Shown here one piece after another: positions 27,052 to 36,099 of a DNA stretch of 64,000 bases (position 1 is the first letter of the stretch; every line of letters begins with the position of its first letter). The notes under the pieces were generated by a model. The model was not told the DNA's origin. It was given only the letters and a program-made list of their open reading frames with translations, and ran no database searches. Source of the DNA: Pararobbsia alpina_A (GTDB taxonomy: Bacteria > Pseudomonadota > Gammaproteobacteria > Burkholderiales > Burkholderiaceae). Location: positions 1,798,001 to 1,862,000 of the forward strand of contig NZ_OZ221288.1 of assembly GCF_965118125.1 (NCBI RefSeq), given 5' to 3'. Position numbers and translations under genes: made by a program.

Positions 27052-27732
27052 ATGAAGAAGATTGCGCTTGTTTGTGAAGGCGGAACCGATCAAAGATTCC
27101 TTGAAGCACTTCTGAATGGAATATACGGCAACGACGTCACGACTCTTCCGATTCAACCTGTGCTTGATGCCACCGATAAAAATCGCCAAGGCGACTTCGG
27201 TGGATGGGAAAACGTCTTTGCATTCTTTGAACGTCCGACCGCGGTTTACGAAGTATTTTCGATGAACGATCATTTAATCGTTCAAATCGACACCGACGTC
27301 TGCGAGCACGAAAACTTTGCAATCAAAAAGCAAGTCGAAGGTCGTGATAAAACGGTTATAGAACTTGTGGCGGATGTGCGAGATAAAATCATTAAAAAAA
27401 TCGGGATCGAAGTTTTCGAGAAATTCAAAAATCGCATAACGTTCGCGATTTGCGTCCATTCACTCGAATGCTGGATATTGCCTCTGTACGCAAAGAAACC
27501 GGCGGATATTATCGCCATTCTTAATTGCGAAGCTCGCCTTCATACCGCGTTCGCGGCCGACAACAAGAAGTACGAAAAGAATTCGACCTTCTATAGAAAG
27601 CATTGCAAACCGATTAGAAAGGCTGACGGATTCAAAGCGTGCTACGAAAACAACGAGAGCTTTAGAATCTTCGTCGATTCGCTACCCAAGTTCGAAGAAG
27701 ACCCCGAAAACGCGTGCTTAGCCGAGGCCTGA
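27052..27732 (+). CDS. TOPRIM/DUF4276-like partner of the AAA ATPase
   Basis: 226 residues. The N-terminus LVCEGGTDQRFLEALL carries the acidic residue of a TOPRIM-like fold, LIVQIDTDVCEHE supplies a D-x-D, and HSLECWILP resembles the E-x-W block of DUF4276-type proteins. Such proteins are candidate metal-dependent nucleases. It abuts the ATPase gene with no gap and shares its low GC, so the two form one transfer unit. The pairing recalls AbiL-like, PARIS-like and split OLD systems, but I cannot place it in one of them. Convergent with the AraC regulator gene. Confidence 0.7.
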   Translation: MKKIALVCEGGTDQRFLEALLNGIYGNDVTTLPIQPVLDATDKNRQGDFGGWENVFAFFERPTAVYEVFSMNDHLIVQIDTDVCEHENFAIKKQVEGRDKTVIELVADVRDKIIKKIGIEVFEKFKNRITFAICVHSLECWILPLYAKKPADIIAILNCEARLHTAFAADNKKYEKNSTFYRKHCKPIRKADGFKACYENNESFRIFVDSLPKFEEDPENACLAEA

Positions 27733-27747
27733 TTTCGGTCGACATAG

Positions 27748-28719
27748 TCAATGCGAAGCCACAAACTCCGCCCCCGGAAACGCGGCGGGGATCGCAAAAC
27801 TCTCCCGCATCCGTTTCGCTTCCGCGCTCGGCGACAGTCCGAATAGGCGCTTGAACTCCCTGCTGAACTGCGACGGGCTCGTGTAGCCCACGGCATGACT
27901 CGCGACCTCGGCCGTCAGCGATTCACGGACCATCAGCAATCGGGCCTGATGCAGGCGTGTCGACTTCACGTACTGCATCGGCGACGTCTGCGTGACGGAC
28001 CGGAAATGGCTGTGAAACGTCGGCACGCTCATTCCCGCTTCTTCCGCGAGTTGCGTGATGTCGAGCGGCTGCGCATAGCCCGCGTGGATCAATCGAAGTG
28101 CTCTGCCGATCTTCCCGAACTGCCCTCGCATCGCCAGCGCCTCGCGCATGGCACTCCCCTGCGCGCCGGTCAGCACGCGGAAATACAGCTCGCGTAACAG
28201 GCTCGGCCCCAGCACGGCAGCCTCGAGCGGACAATGCAAGGCCTCCAGAAAACGCAACACCGACACCTGCATCTGCGCATCCATCGGTGTCGACATCATG
28301 CTCTGCGCAGCCTGCTCGACACCGCATGCGCCCTCGCGATCGATCTGCTCCGCCAGCTCGGCGGCCATCGCAAAGTCGAGATGCAGATAAAGCGCGAGCA
28401 GCGGATGATCGGACGTCGCCTCGGTTTCCATCGTGAACGGAACAGGCGCCGACACCGCCAGATAGTGACGCTCGTCGTAAAGATAGAGCGCGTCGCCGAA
28501 GTACCCCTTTTTCCGTCCCTGACAGACGATCACGATGCCCGGGTCATACAGCACGGGCGTACGTGACAACGCGCGGTCCGACCGCAAGATACGCACGCTT
28601 GGCAGCGCTGTGAGGTTGTAGCCCTCGAGCGGCGCCAGCTCGCGCAGCAGGGCGATCATGCGGCGCTGAATGGCCGGCGACACATCGGGATCGACATCGG
28701 TGGCTTGCGAAGGACTCAT
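27748..28719 (-). CDS. AraC-family transcription regulator (AraC_N type)
   Basis: 323 residues. The N-terminal AraC_N sensing domain (Y-N-L-T-A-L-P-S-V-R-I-L-R-S-D ... VICQGRKKGYFGD) is followed by two helix-turn-helix units (ITQLAEEAGMSVPTFHSHFRSVT and VASHAVGYTSPSQFSREFKRLFG). It is divergent from an SDR gene 97 bases away and probably controls it. This arrangement (AraC_N regulator plus SDR/oxidoreductase) is common in proteobacteria. Start: ATG 28719; a TTG at 28731 is possible. Confidence 0.92.
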   Translation of the reverse strand: MSPSQATDVDPDVSPAIQRRMIALLRELAPLEGYNLTALPSVRILRSDRALSRTPVLYDPGIVIVCQGRKKGYFGDALYLYDERHYLAVSAPVPFTMETEATSDHPLLALYLHLDFAMAAELAEQIDREGACGVEQAAQSMMSTPMDAQMQVSVLRFLEALHCPLEAAVLGPSLLRELYFRVLTGAQGSAMREALAMRGQFGKIGRALRLIHAGYAQPLDITQLAEEAGMSVPTFHSHFRSVTQTSPMQYVKSTRLHQARLLMVRESLTAEVASHAVGYTSPSQFSREFKRLFGLSPSAEAKRMRESFAIPAAFPGAEFVASH

Positions 28720-28816
28720 ATTTTTAGGCAAGAAAGTCAGCGAAATGCGCCTTATACGCTGCCACCAATCAAACTAACATGCAATCTCCAATTTGCAACT
28801 GCAACAGGAGAAGCAC

Positions 28817-29650
28817 ATGGCTTCGAACAAGATTCTGCTTATCACCGGCGTCAGCAGCGGTTTTGGCCGTGCGCTCGCCCAAGAAGCGCTCGCGGCGGAC
28901 CACACGGTCGTCGGCACGGTCAGAAGCGAAGAGGCGAAGCGCGACTTCCAATCACTCGCTGCGGGTTCAGCGTACGCACGTGTGCTCGACGTGACGGACT
29001 TCGAGGCGATCGACGGTGTGATCGCGGAGATTGAGCAGAGCGTCGGCCCCATCGACGTGCTGGTCAATAACGCAGGCTACGGACACGAGGGGGTGATGGA
29101 GGAATCGCCTCTGTCAGAGATGCGACGTCAGTTCGACGTCAACGTCTTCGGCGCCGTGGCCATGATGAAGGGCGTACTGCCGTTCATGCGCACACGACGC
29201 CGCGGACACATCCTGAACATCACATCGATGGGTGGCCACATCACGCTGCCGGGCATCACGTACTACTGCGGCAGCAAGTTCGCGCTCGAGGGCATCTCGG
29301 AGGCGCTTGGCAAAGAGGTCAAGGCTTTGGGTATTGCCGTGACCGCGGTCGCGCCCGGCTCGTTCCGCACCGACTGGGCGGGCCGCTCGATGACCCGCAC
29401 ACCGCGTTCGATCGCCGACTACGACGCGATCTTCGATCCGGTGCGCAAGGCGCGCGAAGAGAAAAGCGGCAAGCAACTGGGCGATCCCGTGAAAGCCGCG
29501 CGCGCCATGCTCGCCGCCATCGCCTCGGACCACCCGCCCGCGCATCTTCTGCTGGGTAGCGACGCGCTGACACTCGTGCGTGCGAAGTTATCCGCTTTTG
29601 ATAAGGAAATCCGCGCTTGGGAAACGGTCACCGCTTCGACCGATGGCTAA
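28817..29650 (+). CDS. Short-chain dehydrogenase/reductase
   Basis: 277 residues, cytoplasmic. Rossmann nucleotide motif TGVSSGFG (about 10-17), NNAG (about 83-86), and the catalytic Ser (NITSMGG) with Tyr-x-x-x-Lys (Y-C-G-S-K, about 153-157). Thr-Val-Arg-Ser after the second strand suggests NADP preference. An AGGAG site lies seven bases before ATG 28817. Substrate unknown; regulation is probably by the divergent AraC protein. Confidence 0.93.
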   Translation: MASNKILLITGVSSGFGRALAQEALAADHTVVGTVRSEEAKRDFQSLAAGSAYARVLDVTDFEAIDGVIAEIEQSVGPIDVLVNNAGYGHEGVMEESPLSEMRRQFDVNVFGAVAMMKGVLPFMRTRRRGHILNITSMGGHITLPGITYYCGSKFALEGISEALGKEVKALGIAVTAVAPGSFRTDWAGRSMTRTPRSIADYDAIFDPVRKAREEKSGKQLGDPVKAARAMLAAIASDHPPAHLLLGSDALTLVRAKLSAFDKEIRAWETVTASTDG

Positions 29651-29820
29651 GCGTCGACAACGCGAGGTCGCGTTGCGACATGACCGTTCTGGACGAGGAA
29701 GAGATGGGTGCCCGAGACGCGGCAGCCGTTTCGATGGACGCCGAAGCGCGAGGACACGCACGCATCATCACACGCCGATTCGAGAACGCGCACGACACAG
29801 CGCGTTCCGAATCGGCGCCA

Positions 29821-32800
29821 TCACATCGCTTTGGACGCCGGATTCGCCCGCATCAATTCCGTCAACGCATCGAGGTCCACCGGCTTGACAAGATGGGCAT
29901 CAAACCCGGCCTCTTGCGATTTACGGAGGTCTTCATCCTGCGACCAGCCACTCATGGCAATCAGCAGCATGTTCTTGCCCCAGGACTGTGTTCGTATGCG
30001 GCGTGCGGCTTCGTGGCCGCTCAAACCCGGTAAGCCGATGTCCATGATCACGACGTCGGGACGATAGTGTTCGGCAGCCGCCACCGCCTGGATCCCGTCG
30101 TGAACCGTATGGGTCTCGTGCCCGGCGATTTCCAGGAGTGAGGCCATCGACCATGCGGAATCCACATCGTCATCGACAACGAGCGCCCTGCGAACCACGC
30201 TGCGAGCGGTGGCCGACTCGGACATCACGACAGCCGGCACGGACAGGAGAGGCACAGCCTCCGATTCCGCTCCCGCAGCGATCGGCAATCGCACGATGAA
30301 TTCGCTTCCTGCCTGACTCGATACTTCGACCGTGCCGTGATGCAGCTCGACGAGACGTTTGACGAGCGTCAGTCCGATGCCGAGGCCGCCTCGCGAGCGC
30401 TCGAGCGATGCGTCGACCTGCACGAACAAATCGAATATCGAGGGCAACATGTGCGAAGGGATGCCGATGCCGTCGTCCCTCACGCTGATACGCACTTCGT
30501 TGTCACCGGGAAATACAGTGATCCACACATGCCCGCCGGGCTCGGTGTATTTGCAGGCATTGCTCAGCAGGTTCCCGAACACCTGAGCAAGCCGAACCGG
30601 ATCGGCATCGAGATAAATCGCCTCATCCGGGACATGCAGCACGATCTCGCGCTTCATATCCTCGCCGATCGGGCGGCCCATTTCCACCGCGTCCCGCAGG
30701 ATCGTACCCAGCTCGATGCGCTCCACGCGCAGCCTCAGCTTGCCGTGCGTGATGCGATTCATATCGAGCAGATCTTCGACAAGCCGCACGAAGTGCCGCA
30801 ATTGCCGGTCCATCCGCTCTTGTGCTTCCCACGCGAGACGACTGTCGGCTTCATGACGCCGGATGATGCTCATCGAGTTGCCGAGCGTCGCCAGGGGTCC
30901 GCGCAGCTCGTGCGCGAGGATCGTCAGGAATTCGTCCTTGCGGCGATCCGCTTCGCGAAGCGCCTGTTCACTCGCTTCAATGAGCTTGCGCGCGCGAACC
31001 TGATTCGAAATGTCCCTGAAATAGCAGACCACGCCGTCGCCACCGTCCGGCAGCGCGATGCGATCGAGCCTCCACTCGTAGTATTCGACATCGCCACGAT
31101 CGATGCGCCGCTCGGACCATTCCGGAACGACGGTAGGCTCGCCCGTTAAGAGCGTATGGCGGAACCGGCCGACGATTTCATCGGCTTTCTCTTTGTTCCA
31201 TAGCACGCGGATCACATCGTCGAAATGACGACCCACAACGCCACCCGGTACATCACCAAAGACCGGGCGCGCCATCGGATTGACTTCACGCACGCACAGG
31301 TTGCCGTCAACGAGATAGACGCCGATCGGCGCCTGATCGAGCAGCGTCTTGAACTGAATGCTGCTCTGGCGCAGTGCCTCCTGGGCCTGCTTTCTGAACT
31401 GCGCCATCTTCAGATGCGTGCCGACCCGCGCGAGCAGTTCACGTGCACTGAACGGCTTGATCAGATAGTCGTCCGCCCCCGCCTCGACGCCTTCGCTCCG
31501 GCTCTCCTCACCCGCACGCGCCGACAACATGATGACGGGCAGGCCCGCGGTCTTCGGATCGCGGCGCAGTGCCTCGAGCAGCCCGAACCCATCGAGGCGC
31601 GGCATCATCACGTCGGTCAGGATCAGGTCCGGATGTCGACGCCCGATCGCTTCGAGCGCCGCAACGCCGTCCGCTGCGGTTTCGACGTCGTAGTGCGTTG
31701 CGAGCAGACGGTTCAGGTACTGCCGGATATCGGCGTTGTCGTCGACGACCAGCACGTACGCAGGCCTGTGGTCGTGTGTCGCGTGTAGCGCCGCACGGGA
31801 AGCGGAGGCTGTGGCGGATGCAGGGAACCCGGATGATGCCGGGGCCTCGCCATCCGACGACATCGACGTCATCGCATTCGACATCTCATCCGGTAACCAC
31901 CGTAGTGCCTCCTCGACGAACGGTCGCGAACCCACGCCCGGCAAATCGACCGAACCGCGTGTGCCGACGCGATCCGCCGGAAGATGGTCGCGACCCATCG
32001 GGATCGACACGATGAAGGTGCTGCCCTCGCCCAACCGGCTCTCGACCTGCAAGGTGCCGCCGTGCTGCTTGACCAGTTCAAGCGTCAAAGCGAGGCCGAT
32101 ACCCGTGCCCTCATGCGTTCGACCGGGTGCGCCCGCCACACGATGAAACCGATCGAACACGCGCGGAACCTCTTCGGACGAAATACCGGTGCCGGTGTCC
32201 TGCACGCGCAATTCCACCGCGTTGCCGCGCGCATGAAGGCTCACGCGAATACCGCCCTCGAATGTGAACTTGAACGCATTCGACAGCAGGTTCAGGACAA
32301 TCTTCTCCCACATCCCGTGATCGACGAACACCCTCCGATTCAACGTGCCGCAGTCGACAGTCAGCGTCAGTCCTGCCCGTTCACAGGCGGAACGAAATAC
32401 GGCCGCAAGGTCCTCTGTCATCGCCGCCAGGTCTGTCTCTTCGTACGTGGCCTCGACACGCCCGGCCTCGATGCGCGAGAAATCGAGCAAGCTGTTGACC
32501 AGGCGCAGCAGGCGCAGACCGTTGCGCTCGACATTCTGCAAATCATCACGCACAGCTGCACTCACGGCGCCGGGACGAGACATGAGGTCTTCAACCAGCC
32601 CCAGCATCAGCGTCAGCGGTGTCCGGAATTCGTGACTGACATTAGAGAAGAACGCGGTCTTCGCGCGATCGAGTTCGGCCAGCGTTTCCGCACGCTTTCG
32701 TTCTTCTTCGTAAGCACGCGCGTTGGCGATCGCGGTTGCAACCTGAGTCCGGGTCAGTTCGAGAAAGTCGCGATATCGCTCATCCCATCGGAGTCGCGCA

Positions 32801-33795
32801 CTCACCCCGGCGACCATCAAACCTGCGGGCTCGCCCGGGCGGTTCGACGGGATCTTCATGATGAACGCGGAGTCCGGCGGATCGCTCCACGGTCCGCTTG
32901 GCACATCAGCAAATCGCCGGCTCAGACCTTCGACGAGCACCGCGCCGTCCCGGAGTGCTTCGTCAAACGGCCAGGGCTTGTTGTGTCCGCCGTCGAAGTC
33001 CACGTAGGCGGGGCAGCAATCCTGCCCGGGTTCAACACCCGCATAGGCGGCGAGGCGGGCACGCTGTGCGGTCGAGTCGAGCACATAGAGCAGAACGAAC
33101 GGGACGTCCTTGTCGTGCGTCGCAAACACCTCGGCCGTTAGTGCGCATGCGTCGTCCGCCGTCTTCGCTTCCGCAACTCGCGCGCCGAGCTCACTAAGCA
33201 GAACGAGCCGACGCTCGCCCACGACCTTTTGCGTGATCTCGTTGACCGTACCCAGCACGCCACCAATTCCGCCCTCGGCGGTTTCGTCCGGTACGGGGCT
33301 GTAGGCGATCGTGAAATGACTCTCTTCACGGAACCCGTGCCGGTCGACCTCAAGAAGAATGTCTTCATCCCATGTCGCCGGGCCACCGCGAAACGGCCGC
33401 TCGACCAGCGGTCCGATCACATGCCAGATCTCGGCCCATCCTTCGCTGCCCGGCAAGCCGAGCGCGCGGTCCGGATGCTTGACTCCGGGGATCGGAATAT
33501 AGGCATCGTTATAGAACTGCACGTACGAAGGCCCCCACCACAGGATTTGGGGGAAGCGGTTGGCCAGGACGATAGGAAGCACTGCGCGCAACGTGGGTGA
33601 CCAGCCAGACACCGGGCCCAATGGCGTCTTTGCCCAGTCGAAGTCGCGGATCCGCGCCGCCATCTCGTTGCCGACGGCTTCGCCATCAACATGCGTGAGC
33701 GCGCCAGAGTCGAGTCCGTCAACGCAGGCTTGCGCCGGCTCGACGTGAACTCGGCTTATGACGTCAGAACCCCTGTGCGTGTGTCTTGCAGACAA
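29821..33795 (-). CDS. Double hybrid histidine kinase (PAS-GAF-HK-REC-PAS-HK-REC)
   Basis: 1324 residues without membrane segments, so a cytoplasmic sensor. Order: PAS-like domain (about 45-195, with FDWAKTPLGPVSGWSPTL), GAF (about 200-360), HisKA with phospho-His in S-H-E-F-R-T-P-L (about 388), ATPase domain to about 610, REC with Asp in LTDVMMP (about 740), a second PAS (about 815-935), a second HisKA with A-H-E-L-R-G-P-L (about 960), a second ATPase domain, and a terminal REC (about 1200-1315, Asp in VVIMDIGLP). It can thus run an internal phosphorelay and pass phosphate on. The TTG start at 33795 has GGGAG seven bases upstream. No dedicated regulator or target is adjacent. Confidence 0.9.
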   Translation of the reverse strand: MSARHTHRGSDVISRVHVEPAQACVDGLDSGALTHVDGEAVGNEMAARIRDFDWAKTPLGPVSGWSPTLRAVLPIVLANRFPQILWWGPSYVQFYNDAYIPIPGVKHPDRALGLPGSEGWAEIWHVIGPLVERPFRGGPATWDEDILLEVDRHGFREESHFTIAYSPVPDETAEGGIGGVLGTVNEITQKVVGERRLVLLSELGARVAEAKTADDACALTAEVFATHDKDVPFVLLYVLDSTAQRARLAAYAGVEPGQDCCPAYVDFDGGHNKPWPFDEALRDGAVLVEGLSRRFADVPSGPWSDPPDSAFIMKIPSNRPGEPAGLMVAGVSARLRWDERYRDFLELTRTQVATAIANARAYEEERKRAETLAELDRAKTAFFSNVSHEFRTPLTLMLGLVEDLMSRPGAVSAAVRDDLQNVERNGLRLLRLVNSLLDFSRIEAGRVEATYEETDLAAMTEDLAAVFRSACERAGLTLTVDCGTLNRRVFVDHGMWEKIVLNLLSNAFKFTFEGGIRVSLHARGNAVELRVQDTGTGISSEEVPRVFDRFHRVAGAPGRTHEGTGIGLALTLELVKQHGGTLQVESRLGEGSTFIVSIPMGRDHLPADRVGTRGSVDLPGVGSRPFVEEALRWLPDEMSNAMTSMSSDGEAPASSGFPASATASASRAALHATHDHRPAYVLVVDDNADIRQYLNRLLATHYDVETAADGVAALEAIGRRHPDLILTDVMMPRLDGFGLLEALRRDPKTAGLPVIMLSARAGEESRSEGVEAGADDYLIKPFSARELLARVGTHLKMAQFRKQAQEALRQSSIQFKTLLDQAPIGVYLVDGNLCVREVNPMARPVFGDVPGGVVGRHFDDVIRVLWNKEKADEIVGRFRHTLLTGEPTVVPEWSERRIDRGDVEYYEWRLDRIALPDGGDGVVCYFRDISNQVRARKLIEASEQALREADRRKDEFLTILAHELRGPLATLGNSMSIIRRHEADSRLAWEAQERMDRQLRHFVRLVEDLLDMNRITHGKLRLRVERIELGTILRDAVEMGRPIGEDMKREIVLHVPDEAIYLDADPVRLAQVFGNLLSNACKYTEPGGHVWITVFPGDNEVRISVRDDGIGIPSHMLPSIFDLFVQVDASLERSRGGLGIGLTLVKRLVELHHGTVEVSSQAGSEFIVRLPIAAGAESEAVPLLSVPAVVMSESATARSVVRRALVVDDDVDSAWSMASLLEIAGHETHTVHDGIQAVAAAEHYRPDVVIMDIGLPGLSGHEAARRIRTQSWGKNMLLIAMSGWSQDEDLRKSQEAGFDAHLVKPVDLDALTELMRANPASKAM

Positions 33796-34146
33796 TCCGT
33801 GTCTCCCGACTGGCGAACCCGCCTGCTAGCAGGCGTCGTTGCGCGTCATGCGCAGCAGCGCATAAAGCATAAACCGCGCCGACTTACTGTGGGGCCGCTT
33901 CGCATTGGATTCTGGCCAGCCAAACAGCGATATCGACGCTGCTCAGCTTGAGAGCACCGGAACATTCGCGCAACTCAAGGCGGCATGCAATGGGCGTTTC
34001 TGCCGGGTGATTTCGCTCCGTCGCGCTTTCGTTGACGCCACTCAGGTAAATAATTCAAGCGCGCGCTGCAAAAACCGCGCATTCGGTGCTTCCTACTCGT
34101 GGGCCCGTTGCACGCATTTCGCATGCGCGCGACGGGCCCTCGGACA
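33796..34146. other. Intergenic region, 351 bp
   Basis: Upstream of the hybrid kinase and downstream of the flotillin-like gene, both on the minus strand. It contains the probable terminator at 34101-34139 and otherwise no gene I can support. Confidence 0.4.
34101..34139 (-). terminator. Possible hairpin terminator of the SPFH gene
   Basis: GGGCCCGT (34101-34108) pairs perfectly with ACGGGCCC (34132-34139), with a GC-rich inner stretch that can pair in part. It starts eight bases beyond the stop of the SPFH gene. There is no T run, so efficiency is doubtful. Confidence 0.45.
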
Positions 34147-36099
34147 TCAAGCGTGTTCGTCGACCGACTTCACCAACTCGCTGGCCTTGATCGAACTCAT
34201 CAAAGCGAGCCACGTGCTAAGCGCATTGCCTTCCCCACCGCTGCCGCCACCGACCTGAATCTGCGGCACAAGCGGAACGCGCGATGTTTCCAGCGCCTCG
34301 GCGATGCGCATCATCACGGCCTGCATGACTTGCTTGTCGGCACCTTCGCCTTCAAGGGCTTCGGCCTTGGCCTTGATCGCGGAAGCTTCGGCTTCGCCCA
34401 CGGCCTTAATCGCTGATGCACGGCCGGCGCCTTCGAGTTCCTGGCGGAATTTCTCTGCCTGCGCCAGCGCCTCGATTTCCTGACGACGCTTCTCGGCGGC
34501 CTTCACGCTCGCGGCACCCTGGTTCTCTTTGATCGATACGTCGACGAGCGACGCCGTCAATTCCTTCTGCTTCGAAGCACGTTGCTCAGCCTCGTTCAAC
34601 TCGCGTTGCTTGTCGGCGGCCACTTGCCGTTGCGCAAAGGTCTCGACCTGCTCGCGCGCAATTTGTCGCTCACGCAACTGCGCCATGATGTTTTCGATCT
34701 GCGTATCGCCGGCTTGCGGCTTCGGGGTGCCGATCAATACTTCCTCGAACTCGAGCGAATAGGCCTTGAAACGCTCACGCATTTCCAGCGAGGCATTCGC
34801 CTGAAGCTCGCTACGCGACTGGATCAACTCGATAAAGGTCCGCGTTTGCGACACGTTCTTGAAGTACGACGACACCATCGGATCGATCGTCTGATCCACA
34901 AGCTGTCCGACATTGCCGAAGCGCTGCACCACCATCGGCGCCTTGCGGTAGTCGATATGCACGACGACCGATAGCGGCAATAGCGGCTCGAATGCATCCT
35001 TCGTGATCAAGGTGATCTCGCGCAAATTCGAATCAAAGCTCGACCCACTCTCACCCGACTTCCACATCAGCACGAAGTTGGTCGTCGGCACCAGCTCGAT
35101 CTTGCCCGCGTACGGGTTGAATGCATATTTGCCAGGCATCATCGGCTCACGCCATACGCCGCGATTGCCGTTTTCGACGAGTTCGCCATGGCTATAGTCG
35201 CTGCCCGACACGTCATCGCCCTTGCGACCCGTATAGGACACCACGACGCCGACGAAACCCACCGGTATCACGGTCTTCGTCAATAGCTCGACCGTCGCGA
35301 ACAGCCGGTTGATGTAGTACGTGCCTTCAACGAGCACACGTTCCTGACGGCCGCGACGTCCACCCGCGGCAAGAAATGCTTCAGGTTCCTGAAACGCGTG
35401 ATGCGAATCGCCGACATCGGGGGCCAGCAGTTCGTCCTTCATCAAGCCAGGACCATCCTGCACGGTCACGACGGCAATCTGATCCGATCCATGCGTGCCT
35501 GTCGTTTCCTTGATGACGATCGGCGAGAACGCACTACGCTCGTCGAGCAAGGCGCGCATTTGGCCGTAGTAGTCCGACTCCTGCTTGCCAAGCGAGAGCG
35601 AATAGATCTGGTCTTCGGTGACCACGACAAACAGCGCCGGATTCAGAATATGCGTGCCTTCACGCAGGACCTTGCGTTGCGGACCTTTCTGGCCACCGCG
35701 TTCGAGGAACGCGCGCGCATCGCGAAAGTCGTCAATGCGCGAGTTGTCGGCGAGCGTTTGCCCCGCGGGCAAGTCGATCCCGTCGCGTGCAAACACATAG
35801 CCGATCTTGCCTTGCGTGACGGCAATCATCGGACGGATATGGACGCGATATTGAAACGGAGCGAAGAAGTGAAACCCGCCCCGACGCACTTCAGGCAACA
35901 ATCCCGCTTCGCCTTGCCCGGCCAGCAGACCTGATTTGACGGAGCCTTTTGAACTCCATAGCCGCTCGACGACGCCGATCGAATCGTTCGGAACGTAGCG
36001 GATCATGCCGGAGCGAAGGACCACGAGCGCAATCAGCGCCGCGATCGACAGTTCGCCAAGCACCGCAAACACCCAACCCGTATTGAAGAAGTCGTACAT
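34147..36099 (-). CDS. SPFH/band-7 (flotillin-like) membrane protein
   Basis: 650 residues. An N-terminal membrane anchor (about 10-30, AVLGELSIAALIALVVL) is followed by an SPFH region (VIPVGFVGVVVSYTGRKG and neighbouring strands, about 100-430) and a long Ala/Glu/Gln-rich coiled coil (about 470-590) with AEKRRQEIEALAQAEKFRQELEG-type repeats. Flotillin-like proteins form membrane scaffolds; no NfeD partner is seen nearby. It is longer than ordinary flotillins. Probably a single-gene unit. Confidence 0.85.
   Translation of the reverse strand: MYDFFNTGWVFAVLGELSIAALIALVVLRSGMIRYVPNDSIGVVERLWSSKGSVKSGLLAGQGEAGLLPEVRRGGFHFFAPFQYRVHIRPMIAVTQGKIGYVFARDGIDLPAGQTLADNSRIDDFRDARAFLERGGQKGPQRKVLREGTHILNPALFVVVTEDQIYSLSLGKQESDYYGQMRALLDERSAFSPIVIKETTGTHGSDQIAVVTVQDGPGLMKDELLAPDVGDSHHAFQEPEAFLAAGGRRGRQERVLVEGTYYINRLFATVELLTKTVIPVGFVGVVVSYTGRKGDDVSGSDYSHGELVENGNRGVWREPMMPGKYAFNPYAGKIELVPTTNFVLMWKSGESGSSFDSNLREITLITKDAFEPLLPLSVVVHIDYRKAPMVVQRFGNVGQLVDQTIDPMVSSYFKNVSQTRTFIELIQSRSELQANASLEMRERFKAYSLEFEEVLIGTPKPQAGDTQIENIMAQLRERQIAREQVETFAQRQVAADKQRELNEAEQRASKQKELTASLVDVSIKENQGAASVKAAEKRRQEIEALAQAEKFRQELEGAGRASAIKAVGEAEASAIKAKAEALEGEGADKQVMQAVMMRIAEALETSRVPLVPQIQVGGGSGGEGNALSTWLALMSSIKASELVKSVDEHA

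Noticed and set aside
31984..33141. 385-codon open frame on the plus strand
   Set aside because: Antisense to the double hybrid kinase, whose HisKA, GAF and ATPase motifs are intact on the other strand.
33905..34258. 117-codon plus-strand frame across the end of the flotillin-like gene
   Set aside because: Antisense to the gene's C-terminus in part, and the remainder lacks a ribosome site or motif.
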